Part shown: piece after piece, positions 12,240 through 25,809 of the stretch | How the letters are laid out: each line of letters begins with the position of its first letter | How positions within the stretch are numbered: the first letter of the stretch is position 1 | Assembly (NCBI RefSeq): GCF_020360975.1 | Contig: NW_025408667.1 | Span: 1,116,001 to 1,180,000 of the forward strand | DNA from: Hirsutella rhossiliensis | Taxonomy: Eukaryota; Ascomycota; Sordariomycetes; Hypocreales; Ophiocordycipitaceae | DNA: 64,000 nucleotides | Direction: 5' to 3' | Position numbers and translations under genes: made by a program | The notes under the pieces: generated by a model | Told to the model about the DNA's origin: nothing | Databases searched by the model: none | The model's input: the letters and a program-made list of their open reading frames with translations, nothing else

Positions 12240-14045
12240 TAAACTAGTAACCGACCGTCTTATACTATAAAGGTAAGAGTAAGGTAAGGAATCTCCTCCT
12301 TAGCTTCCTCCTTTATTAGTTCCTTAGGGCTTATTAGCCTATCGTTTAAGGCATTTTATATATTAAAGGCTTTATAAATAAGCACGCTATAAGCGTTATT
12401 TAAGGCTAGTTCTACTAAGAGTATTATAGCTCGTCTATTATAAGAGGCTAGAATTTAGTTATAGATTACTACTATTAATACTTATATAATTAAGCTTAGG
12501 TTCTAGAACTTACCTAACTATATATTAGTAAACCTCTAGTTTAATAAGTTAAAATAGGCTATTATATTAGCTATATAAAAGTAGGCCGCTATTAGTATAT
12601 ATAAGGGGCTAATATAGGCTGCTCTTTAGCGTACTATAGTAAGCTTAGGCGAGTTATTTAAGAGGTAGGCAGTAAAAGTAAACTAATAGATAAAGCTAAT
12701 AGGTACTTTAGTAAGGGCGGCGTACTAGTTAAGCGAGAGGTTAGCGTTAGCCTTCTTATAGATAGCGGTAAATAGGTTTACTTAAATTATAGCTATATCT
12801 AAGGCTTTATAAACTAGCGCTTTTAACCTAAAGTAAATAATATTTATATAGCTATCTATATTAGCTAGGTTATTATAGTATACTATAAAAGGTATAATAA
12901 GGAATAGTTTAGGTTTTTATAGCTTAGAATCTAAAAAGGGTTAAGCTTTTATCGGACTAGTATTAAAGCCTATTCCTTAGCGAATAGGTTAGCCTACTTA
13001 AAGGGAGTAAAGGGTAGGGCCGCGGTAGTAGCAAGTAAGCGTTTAGTAAACGGGTTCTTTAATAGCTCGTCGAAGGTAAGGTCTACTATATTAGATCCTC
13101 TAGTCTTAGCCGGGGTACGCTTAAGGCTCTCTTTAAACTTATAGGTTCCCGGTATACTAGTAGCCTCGCGCTCTTTTATAGCGGCGGCCTTAAATATTAT
13201 TAGATAGGTAAGAAGGTACTTCGCGCTAATAAGAGTAGTAATAATCTTAAGTATCTTAGCGTCTATAAAAGTAACCTATTTAGATAAGAGCTTATTAACG
13301 ACGTTAGCTAAGATAGTAGCGATCTACGCGGTTCTAAGGGCGCTAGCTATTATCTTAGTTTTATCGGGAAAGATAGCCCTATTTAAGTTATATAGCGATA
13401 AAGGGAGAAGTTTATCCTTATTAAATAATAAAGTAAACTACCCGCGGGCGTTATAAGAGGTACTAAAGGTTTTTCCTATAATACTTAATACTAAGGGTAG
13501 CGAGTTACTAAATAAATTACTAAAGCTTAATAGCGCTAAGGTATAGTCGTTAAAGTAAACGTATAAAGGAGTACTAAGATTAAGGTAATAGGAAGCGCTA
13601 ACCTACTATAGTTAGATAGCTAACGTTATATTCCTATTAGTTTAGGTAGTTATAAGAGTTATAGTAGTAATATAATAAGCGGCGGCGCTATAAGGTATAG
13701 AGAAGTATAGCTAGTTATATTTATATAGGTCGCGGGCTTTAAATAAAGGAAGAGATAAAGGGGCGTAGTATATACTATTTTCTACTAAGCCCGCGTTAAG
13801 ATTATATCCTTCTCTAGTAAGAAGGTCGCGGTAGTTAGTATATATACTATAATTATCTTATTTTTACTTAATAAATATAGCTATATTAGACTTAAGGTTA
13901 TAAAGGAGCTTTACTTTATTCTTATATAATTAAACTACTTAGCGGAATCCCTTAAAGCTTAAGCGTAGCGGTTAACGGTAAATTTAGTTAGAGAAATACT
14001 AGCGAAATACTAGGTCCTTACTATAATACTTATAGCCTTAAATAG
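12240..14045 (-). pseudogene. RIP-broken extra ORF of Gypsy G1, downstream of pol
   Basis: Reading the minus strand from about 14,045 to 12,240 gives one frame of roughly 600 codons, broken only by RIP-type TAA/TAG. Readable segments include TPLYVYFNDYTLALLSFSN, SIIGKTFSTSYNARGQFTL and GSNIVDLTFDELLKNPFTKR. The C-terminal half is shared with 274-1200. It is on the same strand as G1's pol and lies between the chromodomain end and the 3' LTR, where some Ty3 lineages carry an env-like or additional ORF. I see no signal peptide or clear membrane anchor, so an envelope role is not supported. The family is not recognised; capture of a host gene is an alternative. Confidence 0.5.
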
Positions 14046-14342
14046 CGGGAACCTTAAATATAGGTATAAGAGGGGCGCGGTTTAATATAAAAAAAGGAGT
14101 ATAAAAAGATAGGGAAATTAGGTTCCTAAAATAAAAAATAAATATAGGTACTAAAATATAAAACTAAATTACTATTTACTATAAGTAGCCTATTAATACT
14201 TATTAGCTAGTTAACCTATCCTTAGACTTCTAAGAAAATAAATAGTAATAGCGTATACTATATACTATTATTTCTCTCTTAGCTATAGTAGCTTATATTA
14301 TTATATAGCGCGTACGTAGAGCTCTTAGGTATAGGTAATATA

Positions 14343-14524
14343 TATTATAGAGTTAGTAGAGGCATAGGCTTAGGTATAGTTTATTAAAAGAAGGTTAATA
14401 ATCTATAAAGGGGAAAAGGAAGAGAAGTATAGGCCTAGCCTATATAGGCGCGGAGGCCGCTTATATATAGACTTAGCCTAGACCTTAGTCTAGGCCTATA
14501 TAGGGCAAAAGCCCTTATATTATA
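14343..14524. repeat. 182-bp terminal direct repeat (left)
   Basis: Direct repeat of 16039-16220. It contains a GC-richer core (GGCGCGGAGGCCGC) and an imperfect inverted AGGCCTA/TAGGCCT pair. Confidence 0.8.
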
Positions 14525-16038
14525 CCCCTACCTAGCTTTTAAAGAGGCGCGCCTTTAAATAATACCCGATACCGCGCCTAAGGGAACGGAACCCTTATAT
14601 AGACTACGCAGGCTTAGTCACGGAAAAAACGTTAGTAAATAATATATAATACCCTCCTAAGCGAGCTTCTCGGATAAACTATATTATTAGTAGGGGCCGC
14701 GCCCTAGGAGTCGGGCTTTAGCACTTCTAGCTAAGGAGCGGAGGTATATAAAATAGCGCGTAGCTAGCTTTAGTAAGCTTATAGTATCCCGCCCCCCTTA
14801 TATCGGCGCACGGTAGTAGCTCCTAGTACCGTAACGTAGGGGACGGTACTCCGGTATATAAGGCTCTACTCCCTCCCGTATAAGGCTATATAGGCACTCC
14901 CTTTCGCTATAGTTATATTATATTAGCGGCCTTCCTATATCTTAGCCGCCTTTTCGGTCGCTATAGGCATACGTCCTATCTATATAGCAGCTACTACCGT
15001 ACGCGAGGGGACGCCGACGAAGCTTATAGAGGCGTTACTAAGATTACTCGTCGCTAAAGTCGCTATCGTCGAACCTAACCTCCTTTCCGTCTTAGCGCGT
15101 GCGCCCCTCTACTACTTAGAGTGTATTTACCCGCGCTTCCCGGCGTAGGCACTTTAAAAACTAATAGGATTTACTACTATAGCCTATATAGCGACCCTCC
15201 TATCGCTACCTCTTTCTATCCTCGGTCTTTAAGGTAGAGATAGAGATATCTATAGTATTACTAGCGTTATCCTCTTCTTATATTATAGAAGAAGATAAAA
15301 AAAGAAACTTATTACTATTAAGCTCGTAAAGAAAGTAAACGAGATCGGTATATATATCTAGTAGTATAGACCTTTCGCTTAAACGGGTACGCTAATCTAA
15401 ATTTAAGCTCGTAATAAGGTAATTATACTTTACCGCGTTAGGCTAGCTATATATATCTACTCGATAAAGCACCTCTTTAAACTATATAAGGTAGGCCGGA
15501 ATAGCTTTACTCTACTTTTAATAAAGCGTTATAAGCTCCTAGCCTACCGACTTAGCTACGTTAGGTTCGCCGTAATTAGTATAGAGCTTTATAAGGAGGT
15601 CGGCTAGTCTATTTATACTAATACGCGTAAACGGTAAAAGATACCTTTATAGGCGTAGGGATAGGCTCGCGTAAAGATAGTTAAATTAGGCGCGGATATC
15701 CCCTATTATAGCGCTATCGGTATAGAGCTTCGCTTTTATATAAAGTAGCTATAGCTTAAGCTCTATAGAGGAGCCGTCGAACTTACTAAGGTATAGTAGT
15801 ACCGCTCTTAGTCGTACGGAGCCCTACTATTATAAGAGGCTCTCGATTACCTAAGCGAACTAAGTATTACGTTCGCCTTAATTTTACGACTATAGGAGTA
15901 TAGATATTTCGCGTATATATATACTAGCGCGGGCGGTTTAACTAAACTAAGTAATTAAACGTCGGCTTTAAAGGCAGCTAAAAATAGCTATTCTATATAT
16001 AGGGATATAGAGAGGGTAAAATAAAGGGTAGATTATAC
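14525..16038. other. Interior of the small LTR-bounded element, with a coding-like patch
   Basis: About 1.5 kb without recognisable retroelement domains. Plus-strand translation at about 14,990-15,150 is protein-like (for example TKLIEALLRLLVAKVAIVEP) with few stops, and may be a captured or defective gag fragment. The function is unknown. Confidence 0.35.
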
Positions 16039-16220
16039 TATTATAGAGTTAGTAGAGGCATAGGCTTAGGTATAGTCTATTAAAAGAAGGTTAATAATCT
16101 ATAAGGGGGAAAAGGAAGAGAAGTATAGGCCTAGCCTATATAGGCGCGGAGGCCGCTTATATATAGACTTAGCCTAGACCTTAGTCTAGGCCTATATAGG
16201 GCAAAAGCCTTTATAATATA
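16039..16220. repeat. 182-bp terminal direct repeat (right)
   Basis: Same length as 14343-14524 and nearly identical; only a few transitions and A/T changes are seen. Confidence 0.8.
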
Positions 16221-16239
16221 ACCTTATAACGCTCCTTAC

Positions 16240-19200
16240 TATATATTAAATTCTTTAATAAGGTCTTTAGTAATAATATCCTTAGCGGCTACCTAGGAAT
16301 TATAGCTACTTAGCTAGCCTTTTTATTTAATAAAGTATTTTATATAAGCGGTCCCTTAGCTATATTTATAAGTTCTAGAGTTAAGGATTCTTTTAACTTC
16401 TTAGTAGTTAGTATTAAGTTCTAGGCTAGGTTAGGCGTTTAGTTATTCGGCTAGCTATAGCTATATAATAGAAACGAGATCGTAGATATTTAAGGATCTA
16501 GCTAGGTTAAGGTAGTAGGCTAGATAGCCGATCTATTTAAGGACTTTAAATAGTTTTATATAGCGTTCCTTTAACTTCGCTACCTATCTATTAGCTATAC
16601 TATATCCTTTTCCTAGCTAGAGCTATACTTAGTCTCTAAGCTTAAACTTTAGCGCTTAGTACTTTATATTATACTACTTTTTTATTCCTACCTAAGCTAA
16701 AGTAATTAAGATCCTAGCTTAGTCTTAGAGTATCTCCTTATTTACTTATAAGGGGCCTTTTCTAAGGTAGCGCTTACTATTATCTATTTATATCCTAGTT
16801 AGTAGCTTACTTAAAGAGGTATTAATTACTAAGGAGTAAGAGTTATTAAGGGTAAATTAAAGTAATAATAATATATTAACCTATTAATAAGATAAGAAGT
16901 TAGTTATAAAGAACTAAAGGATAGTTTTAACTACTTAGTTATATTATTTTAATAAGCTATTAGTCTAAGGATACTAAGCTATAGATACTAGTAACTTAAA
17001 CTTATACGCTATCTATAGTCTTTTTTAGAATATAGAAAGGAACTTAAGGTCTTAGTTAAAGATAATCTAAGTAGGAATCCCTTAGTTATAGTATATTAAC
17101 TTAGTAAATAGTACCTTAGCTTAGTCCTTTATAATAAACTAGTTATAGCTTAAGATAAGGAGCTTTATTTTTAAGAACTTATTAGTTACTATTAGTAGTA
17201 TATTATAGTAAACCTTAATAAGTAATATCTATAGAGTTTAGTTTATAAGGACGTTTAAGAGCCTTATAATAAAATCTATAGCGATTATATAAAAAGGTAA
17301 GGCTAAGAAAGTAATTAAAACTAACTTATTAAAGGCCTTTAATTAGTTAGTTTAGTTCTTATAGTAAGTATTATACTTATTAATAAAGCTATCGATAAGT
17401 TTCTTAAAGCTAGTAATAGTAAATATAAAGAATAACTCCTCTTATATCCTTTACTATCTAAGGTAAAATCTATATATATAGTTATCGGCGATAATCTCCT
17501 TAGTATAAGTAGTAAGGATATAAAGCTAATAATAACCTTTAAGCTTAACTAAGTAAAGTAACCTATCTTACTAAATAAATAAGAGACTAACCTAAGACTT
17601 ATTACTTTTAAGCTACTTTAGTATACCGGCCTACCTAGGTTCTTTTATATATACTTCTTAGATCTTCTAGTATAGGTTAGGTTAAATAAAGGATTCTATA
17701 ACTATATATATATATTCGACTAGCGCTTTATCCTCTTAAACATAGTTTAATTCCCTAGGTTTATATTTCCTAGGTATTATAAATAGTAGTTAAGATAGTA
17801 TATTAGTAAGGATATTTATAGTTCTAGGAATATAATAAACCTTTAAGGGAAACTACCTAAGGTACTATAAAGTAAGTATAAGCTAATTATTTATCTTTAT
17901 ACTAATAGTAAATAGTAATATTTACTTTAAAATTACGCTTATAATAGTATAGTTAGTTAATATAATAACCTTTAATAGTAAGGTAGAAATAATATATAAC
18001 TAGAGCTTTTAATATACTTAGGAAAGATAAGCGACTTTAAGTTTAGTAAGCTAATATCTAAGCTCTTTACTAGTTAAGCGATTACTAAGGTAAAGGATTA
18101 GCTAAATACTTATTTAAAGCGGGGTTCTTCCTAGGTTCTAGTTTACCCTTAGTACTAAGTAGAAGGCTACTACTATAAAGCCTAGCTCGCGGCTAGCGTC
18201 GATTTATAGGAATAATAGCTATCGTAGGTTAAAATAATATAACTATATTAGCTCTATAAGAGCGTTTATAATATCTTGAAAGGCTTATTCTTCTATTAAG
18301 GACGGTTAGTATATTACCTTAAAGGTATATTTATTCCTTACCGATCCTTTAAGTAGCGCTTAACTATCTTATACTTTCTTAAGTATTATTATTTTCTAAA
18401 CCTAGAGCGCCTCTACCCTTTAAGAGAAGTAGGCTATTAAGTACTATAGTTAGTTAACTAAGCTAAGCTACTTTTCTAGTACTTATAAGGTATTTAAAAA
18501 CTCTATATCCTATAATACCTATACTTATTTTTTAGTATTTATTAGGCCGATCCTATTAACTTAAAATCTTAATAGTTTTATAGATAGGTAGCCTAAGAAT
18601 AATTTCGATCTAGCTAAAGCTAGGTTATAGTTTATAAAGAGTTAGAAGATAGCCTAAAAGTAACGAATATAGTTATCTTTTATATTTAAGTATATTATAA
18701 TATTATCGATATACTTAGAGGAATATTTTATATATTCTTAGAGGATTTAGTCTATAAATTATTAAATATATATTAGTAAGTTCTTATATTTTATTAAGGC
18801 TACTATTAGTTATTCTAAGCCTTTATAGCTAATTACTATAAACCTTTCTTAATACTCTTTATAAATAAAGAACTAATAAAAGAAAGACTAAGCGTCTATA
18901 ATAAAAATAAAGCGTTTCCCTTATAGCTTTTAAATTATATCTCCTTAAAGTAGTATTAAGTAAGCGTTTAAGATAGCTATACTATTAAGAGCGCGTAGGT
19001 CTACTATTATTTAGCCCTTTTTATTACCGTATACATTTCTTTAAACTATAAATATAGGGTAAGCGAACGGGGTTACCTTTATAGCTTATTTTATACGCCC
19101 CTTTTAATATAGGTCCTTATAGGTTTAGTTAATTAGCGCCTTATCCTTTTAGCTAAGCGGGTAGGCCTTAAAAGCTAGTTTTTATAAGTGCTAATTTTCT

Positions 19201-22194
19201 ACTAGCGGAATATATATATAGTAGTTTAGGTAGACCTTAATAGTACCTTAGTTCTTTTATAAGGTTAGGAAGAAAGCAACTATATATTAGATCTTTTCTA
19301 TAAATATAAGGTCTTAATTATAGATTTTAATATCCTTTAAAGTAGTTATCTCTAAGAAGCTTTAGTCTTATAAAATCCTAATATTATAGTTTAGAGTCTA
19401 TTTATATATCTATAGTAAGAGTTCCCTTTTAGCGGACTTAGGGCTCCCTTCTTCTAAGGTTCTTACTAATAGGTTAGTATCTTAGTATAGTTCGCTATAT
19501 TTCTTAGTTTTTTATCTAGCTAGCTCTTTAGTTAAAGTTACTTTAGCTAGGGTTTCCCTAAGTAGGTTAATCTATAAAAACTATATTTTATTACTAAGGT
19601 CTATTAGTATTCCTAAGTACTATCCTTTCTTAAATCGGACGCGGTAAGCGGTAGTATTAACCGTTGTAACTAAAGTTATACCTTAGATTAAGTTATAGGC
19701 TAATAATAAGTCTCTTAGAAAAGATACTAGGTTACGATCCCTTAGTATATCCTTAATCTATACTAGTAAGCGTTCTATCTTATATATAAGGACGTTAATA
19801 TTAGCTTAGTATATAACTTAATAATAGATTATATAGCTTTATTAAGTTAAGTAGGCTATAACTATTAAGTTACTATATACGCTAATAGATATTATTCCCT
19901 TAGAGTTTAGGATATTAACTTTATTTAGTACTAAGAAATCTTATTTAAGTAATAATCCTATAAATAGGGTCTAGACTACCTAGGCGCTAATAGTAAATTA
20001 CCTAACCTTAAATCCTATTCCTTACTTCCTTAAGATATTAATTATTAAGGTCGCTTAACTATTAGTTTAGCTTTTCCTTATACTAGATAGTAGGACCTAC
20101 TAGGTTATATTAAGGGTTATATTATTAAAGTAGTTAAGCTAGTCTTTCTTAATTATAAAGCGGGCTATACTAGAATCTATATATATATTTAATAGTTAGT
20201 CTAGGCCTTTAGTTTTAAAGATAGATATCTAAGTATAAGTAAACTAAGACGGCTTTATTAGATTTAATATTTTAGTATATAGCGCCGCTCTTATAGTTAG
20301 CTAGGTCCTTAATATTCTAGGCGAACTACTTAGTTTTATAAGTTCTGCTTTTATTATATTAGGAATAAATAGGATCTTATCTTTTATTTCTTTAGTTTCT
20401 TTTCCTATATCGGCAATAATATCCTTATCTTCTAGCCTTTTATCCTAAGTAAATAAGATCTAGTTTTATATTTCTTAGGAAAGATATATCCTACCTTAAT
20501 TATTAGTTAGTACTGCTTATAGCTAATAGGCGAGGTTAATAACGATTAAGTTCTCTTAAGAGCCCTCCTTTAGTTTTAAATCCTAAGGCTATAGTCTAGT
20601 TTAAAGACTAGTTAACTAGTTTAGTACTAAGCTTATATCTACCTATTATAGATTATTCTATCTTAATATAGTCGTTATATTTCCTTTCTATTAAAATTAT
20701 CCTTATTCCTAGGGTTTCTAACTAGTTAGTTTAGCTATAGATAAGGTAGAGTTTACTATAGTCTTATTCTTAGTTTTACGTAATCCGCCTTATACGCGTC
20801 CTTTTACTATATTACTTATCTTCCCCTATAACCTAACTATTAGCTTAGTTTCTAACTATAGGTTAAGTTACTTATGGTTATTAATCTAAGTATTAAATAA
20901 TTCTAGACTAATAGGTTAGCGGAATAATTCTTATAGTAGTATATCTAGTCGTTAATAGACTAGTATAGTAAGGTACTCTTTTAAGTATAGCGCTACTTTT
21001 ACTTTTTAGTAGAGCTTTAATATCTATTTATAAAAGTTAGCTCTATTTATAATATCTAAGGCAGTAAATCGTTTTATTTATAAAGATCTTAACGCTACTT
21101 TTAGCTAGATAGTAAAGCGTTTTTATAGTTTAATATACTAGGCGGTATATCCTTAGTCTAGGGTATAAAGTATAGCTTAGTTAGATTCGCTTAGATCGCT
21201 AAAATACTATTTAATAGCTATTCCGTGGAGTAAGCTAGGGATTAATATTACTAGTTTATTAGCGTATTTTAGCCCGCGAATAGCTACCTACTTTAGGGAA
21301 TTAATAAATCGATCGATGCTTTTATATATAATCGTTTTCTTAGTTTCTTTAAGGATATCGAATATTATATTAAAGGGGCTAGCGGGGTTAAACTTCTTTA
21401 TATCTTTTAGTCTAATATATACTAAGGGTACTTAAAGAGGGGTTATAGTAGTATTATCCTTAGTTTCTCTTATTATAGCTTTTATTAATAGTCTTATAAG
21501 AGCTTCTTTTATAATTAAGCTTATTAGCTAGTTTACTAAGGTTATTATCGTAAATATACCGCCTATACTACTAAAGGTAGTATTATTTAAAGGTTCTTTC
21601 TTATTTTAGTTATTAAGGTTTAGCGAACTTCTAGGGCTTTATCCTTTTAATAAAGGTAGTTAGGGTAAGGTAAAGAAGGCTATACTATACCGATTTCTAT
21701 ATAGCTCCGCTATTTATAGTTAATATTACCTTATTACTAGAACGTATTTTAGGTTATTAATTTATTCTTATAGGCCTTAACGATCGGCTAAGTAAGCTAG
21801 TAAGTTATATTATAAAAGCTCCGCTCTTAATTCCTTTAAGCGTCGTTCTTACTACTAAGGTAGGCGATCTAGCTATCTTTTATTTCTATAGGAACTTAAT
21901 AGGAAATATCCTAGGAATAGGTATCTTTCTAACCGCTAATAAAAGCTCTATATTACTTAAGCTTTAATACGTTAAAGTTTTACCTTTATCTAGAGTTCCC
22001 TAAGTATTTCTTCTATAAAAAGAGATTAAGAAGCTAGTATTTATTAGTATATAAGTAGGAGCTTTCTTCCTAAGAATATATCGGGGTTTATAGGTTAAGG
22101 TTAACTTATCCCTTTCCTTATTCTTTATCTTTTATTTTACTAAATATAGACCTTAAGAGAATAAATAGTTAAGGGGATTAGAATTACTACTATT
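16240..22194 (-). pseudogene. RIP-broken gag-pol of Gypsy G1 with C-terminal chromodomain
   Basis: On the minus strand the reverse-transcriptase box is at about 18,715-18,690 (YIDNIII, from YVDDIII with RIP changing Asp to Asn). A chromodomain-like C-terminus lies at about 16,400-16,240, with a segment resembling YLVKWKGYP once RIP stops are ignored. Gag sequence occupies the 20.8-22.1 kb end next to the 5' LTR. The polyprotein therefore belongs to the chromovirus branch of Ty3/Gypsy. No frame is open for more than a few dozen codons. Confidence 0.8.
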
Positions 22195-22420
22195 TATTAA
22201 GTACTAGTCCCTTAGTATAGGGCTAGTACTTTAACCTAGCCGCTTACTTAGATCTAGTATAAGTTAGATAGGTAGTTAAACGGACTAGCTATTATATATA
22301 ATAATATATATTATATAGACTAGCTACTATACGTTATTATATATATTAAATATAGACTAGCTAATAGTCTTATAAGTTAAAGTAAGAGTAGTATAATTAT
22401 CTATATTCTTCTTTACCTAC
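22195..22420 (-). repeat. 5' LTR of Gypsy G1, inner fragment
   Basis: 226 bp matching 3321-3545. It is separated from its other part (35882-36360) by insertion of G2; the two join exactly after removal of one CCTAC duplication. Confidence 0.8.
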
Positions 22421-22606
22421 TATAAGAATCTTTAACTATTATAGGTAATAAGCTTAGGCCGCGGCCTAAGCTATATAGTTATATATAAAGGGCCGGATCC
22501 TATAAGTATAGGAGCGGGCTAGCCGCGTATAAAAGAGCTCTATATAGCTTATTAATATTATCTTATAGATAGTACCTATATATATGCCTCTACTTACTCT
22601 ATAATA
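22421..22606 (+). repeat. 5' LTR of Gypsy G2
   Basis: 186 bp, TATAAGAATCTTTAACTATT to CTCTATAATA. It includes GGCCGCGGCC and a TATAAAAGAG sequence that may be the TATA box. Confidence 0.9.
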
Positions 22607-25112
22607 GTATAAGCTATTAACTAATAAATCTAATAGATATCTCCCTAGAAAGGGTGCCGCTTCCTTAAAGGAGCACCCCGCTACCCCTTAGGTAGATAGG
22701 AAGTATTATAGCTATCCTAGAAGCGATTAAAAGCGCGATAGCTAGCGAGAAGAATAAGGTTCTCGCTATACTAAGGGAGCCGTTTATAAGACTAGCGTTA
22801 ACCCCTACGACCTTAGTAATACCGGTTATAGCGGCGGCACTACCGATATAAAAGCCGCTTTCCTAGCTAACTTAGGATAGTAAGCCTAAGTCCTTTTACT
22901 TCTTTCTTAGCTAGCTATAGATAAAGTTTATAATAAACGAGAAATAGGGCCTAAACGGCTATCGTAATATAGCGTAGTATTTACTCCTTTATACGTTACC
23001 GGAGCCCTAGATATAGCGGATCTCCGGATTCTAGGATAAGGGCGGCCTTAAAGGTAGACGCGACCTATAGGACTTCTTCTAATACCTTATATATACGTTT
23101 AGTAACGTATAAGAGCGGGAGAAGGCGTAGGATAGGCTATAGACCCTTAAGTAAAGGGACGGGTAGACCTTTAGCGAATTCCTCCCTAACTTTAAAGAGA
23201 CGCTCTTATAAGTAGCGGGAACTATAGTATAAGAAGATAGCGCGAAGCTTATATAGTTACGGAACTTAATTACGCTAGCCCTATAAGAGCTACTTATCCT
23301 TATAATTATACTTACTAACTATAGCGAGTATATAAGCTAGTTAATAAAGGTAGTATAGGGCTATAAGTAAACGCCGCGTTTTTAAAAGCTTTATAAGTAT
23401 ACGCTATATAGCGGTAATAGGATTACCGCTCCTTTATAAGAGGAATAGCTAACTATTAATACTAACGGAGATACCTTAATATCGGCTACCTATATAGACC
23501 GAGTTAAACGTAGTAGGAAGTTATCTTTAAATATCCCTTATACTATCCCGCTCTCTAAGTAATAGGCGAAGTAGGTAATAAGCGAGGAAATCGGGAAAAA
23601 GAAGGCTAATAGCCGCTGCCTACGTTATAGCGCGTCTATATACTTTATATTAAAATGCCCCTTCCTTTTAGCTAAGCGGCCTATAGTAGTTTAAGTAGCG
23701 AAGATAAAACCGCTCCTTACCTTAAACGACGAAGAGGACTCCGCTCCCTTAGGCCTAGAAGAAAAAGAGTAGCTCTAGAGTAAAGATAGGCTCTAGAACC
23801 CTAATTACTAGTACTAGTAAAGGAGAAGGAGGAATTATCCGCCTATATAAAAAAGGAGCTTACTTTAATATAGGTTATAGTTAATAACTCCTTACCTATC
23901 GCCGCCTTTATAGATAAGGGCTATTAGTAGTACGCTATAGTTAACGAGGCGCTTATATAAGAGATATAAGTACTAATAGAAAAGATCGCCTTAAGGCGAG
24001 TAAAGGGCGCCTTAGGCGCGATAAAAGGTACGGTAATTAAGGGTATTATATAGCTAGCTATAGAGGTCGACGGTTACTATAAGCTTATTATAGCCTATAT
24101 AATCCCTTAACTAGAGTTTCCCTTAATCCTTAGGAAACCCTAGTTATTATATATAGAGTTATACTTAGTTCTATACTAAAAGAAGCTATAGCTTAAGCCT
24201 ATATAACGGTAGGTCTACTACGATAATAGTTCTATAGGTATAGGACTAAGCGTGCGAGCTTTATACTTAGTATAAGAAGTCCTTACCTTTATCTTTATAG
24301 GAACTATATAACGGTTAAAGCGGGAAGAAGGCTAGGCAGCGGCTAATATAGCGGTCTATATAGTTAGCTTAGCGGATATCGATAAGGCCCTCTAGGCAAA
24401 GAAGCTAAAGTCGCCCTCTAAGCTATAGTAGTAGATACTAGAGCGCTTTTATAACCTCCTACCGCTATTTAAGTCCTAAGAAGCGGATAAGCTTAACCTA
24501 TATAAGCTAGGGGTAGACTATAAGATCGTACTCTATACCGATAAGAAGGGGTAGGAACTACCTATACTATTTAGACCGCTATATAGTATATTATATATAG
24601 AGCTACTAGTGCTAAAGAAGACGCTAAGGGATCTCTTAGATAAGGGTTTTATTTAAGTAAGTAGCTCTAAAGTAAGAGCGCCGGTCCTATTTATATATAA
24701 ACTAAGGGGCGGGATATAGTTTTAATACGATTATAAGGCTCTAAATATAATTATAAGGCTAGACCGCTACCCTTTACCCTTAATCTTAGATACGCTTTAT
24801 AACCTTTTAAAGGTAAAGTAGTTTATAAAGCTAGATATAAAATAAGCGTTTTATAAGGTATAGATCTTAAAGGGTAACGAGTAAAAGATAGCGTTCTATA
24901 TACGCTACGGCTTATTTAAGTAGCTTATAACGCCCTTCGGCCTCTTAAGAGCGCCCGCTACCTTCTAGTATTATATTAATAACGTACTTTAAGACTTCCT
25001 TAATAAGTTCGCCTTTATATACGTAGATAATATCCTTATTTATACGAGCGGCTCTTACGAGGACTATATATAGAAAGTATAGAGGGTCCTAGAGCGCCTT
25101 TAACTTTATAAG
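22607..25112 (+). pseudogene. G2 gag-protease-RT, first part, broken by RIP and Copia insertion
   Basis: Plus-strand remnants in order: a CCHC zinc knuckle at about 23,605-23,665 (CLRYSASIYFILKCP, from CLRCGASDHFI..C by RIP); an aspartic protease-like segment at about 23,890-24,130 (AAFIDKGYQQYAIVNEAL, with the catalytic D-S-G now D-K-G); and reverse transcriptase from about 24,750 to 25,080 (KLDIK, then FAFIYVDNILIYTSG, where YVDD has become YVDN). Coding sequence stops at 25,112 in the RT thumb, exactly at the Copia target site, and resumes at 31,591. Confidence 0.9.
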
Positions 25113-25809
25113 TATAAGAAGGTATAGGCAATAAGCGTAGAATCGGGTAATCGATAACGTATACGGAAAGATCGGTCGAAGGAGTATAGGGTAGGATTTC
25201 GTCCGGAATTTATAACGAGCATATAAGGGGCTGAATAATATATTAAAAGAATAGCGTTGCAAAAGATACTTACGAACTTACTTATTCTATCTACTACTCC
25301 TAGGGAAATCCTTCGTCTTTTATAGACTATTGCTCGCCTACTAGTAGACCAATTAGTTAGCTTTCTAGCATATTCTATAGTACTTAAAAAGCTCTATCTA
25401 TAGTATATCTTCCTAACTTAGTAGGTGGTCTAATTATAGCGTGATAGTTAACGTAAGACTATAGGTTCTAGTATAAGTAGTGGATTTAACTAGAATGTTC
25501 TATGCCCTACCTATTCTCGTATCGCGGATATCTTCGGAACCGCTAGGCTAAAATAGGCAATAGGGTATCCGTTCTACTAGTAATTAACTTATGCATTTTA
25601 TATATATTTTTATTTATAAGGATAGGCTTATCTTAACCCGCTTTTCCTAGAGGAAGGTATAGTTATCTAGTAGAGGTCTTTATCTTTTAAGGGTTATTCC
25701 TTTAGACTATATTATAGAGCCTCTTTTTACTAGCTTATATTATAAAGCCTCCCTATGCCTATTATTTCTTTATAATAGTAAAATAAGAATATAAGGGTAT
25801 ATTCTTATA
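25113..25809 (-). repeat. 3' LTR of Copia element
   Basis: 697 bp, pairing with 30889-31585. It keeps some CA/TG (CAAAAGATAC, GACCAATTAG, ATGTTCTATG), so RIP is less complete here than in the Copia interior. Confidence 0.93.

Larger units (their letters stand above)
14343..16220. mobile_element. Small LTR-bounded element (TRIM/LARD-like) inside G1
   Basis: Two direct 182-bp repeats (14343-14524 and 16039-16220) bound about 1.5 kb of internal sequence. Both begin TATTATAGAGTTAGTAGAGG and end CC/CT-TTATATATATA-like. No reverse transcriptase, integrase or protease remnant is visible inside, so a non-autonomous element is the best reading. I could not find a target-site duplication (ATATA before, ACCTT after). 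RIP is less complete than in the neighbours: CA and TG occur in several places (for example near 14,615 and 14,720). It sits just downstream of the G1 chromodomain. Confidence 0.6.

Noticed and set aside
1..13460. One giant palindrome formed by a single inverted duplication
   Set aside because: The two arms end at LTR boundaries and the sequence beyond each LTR differs. Two separate insertions of one family, tail-to-tail, explain it better, with G3 inserted later in one arm.
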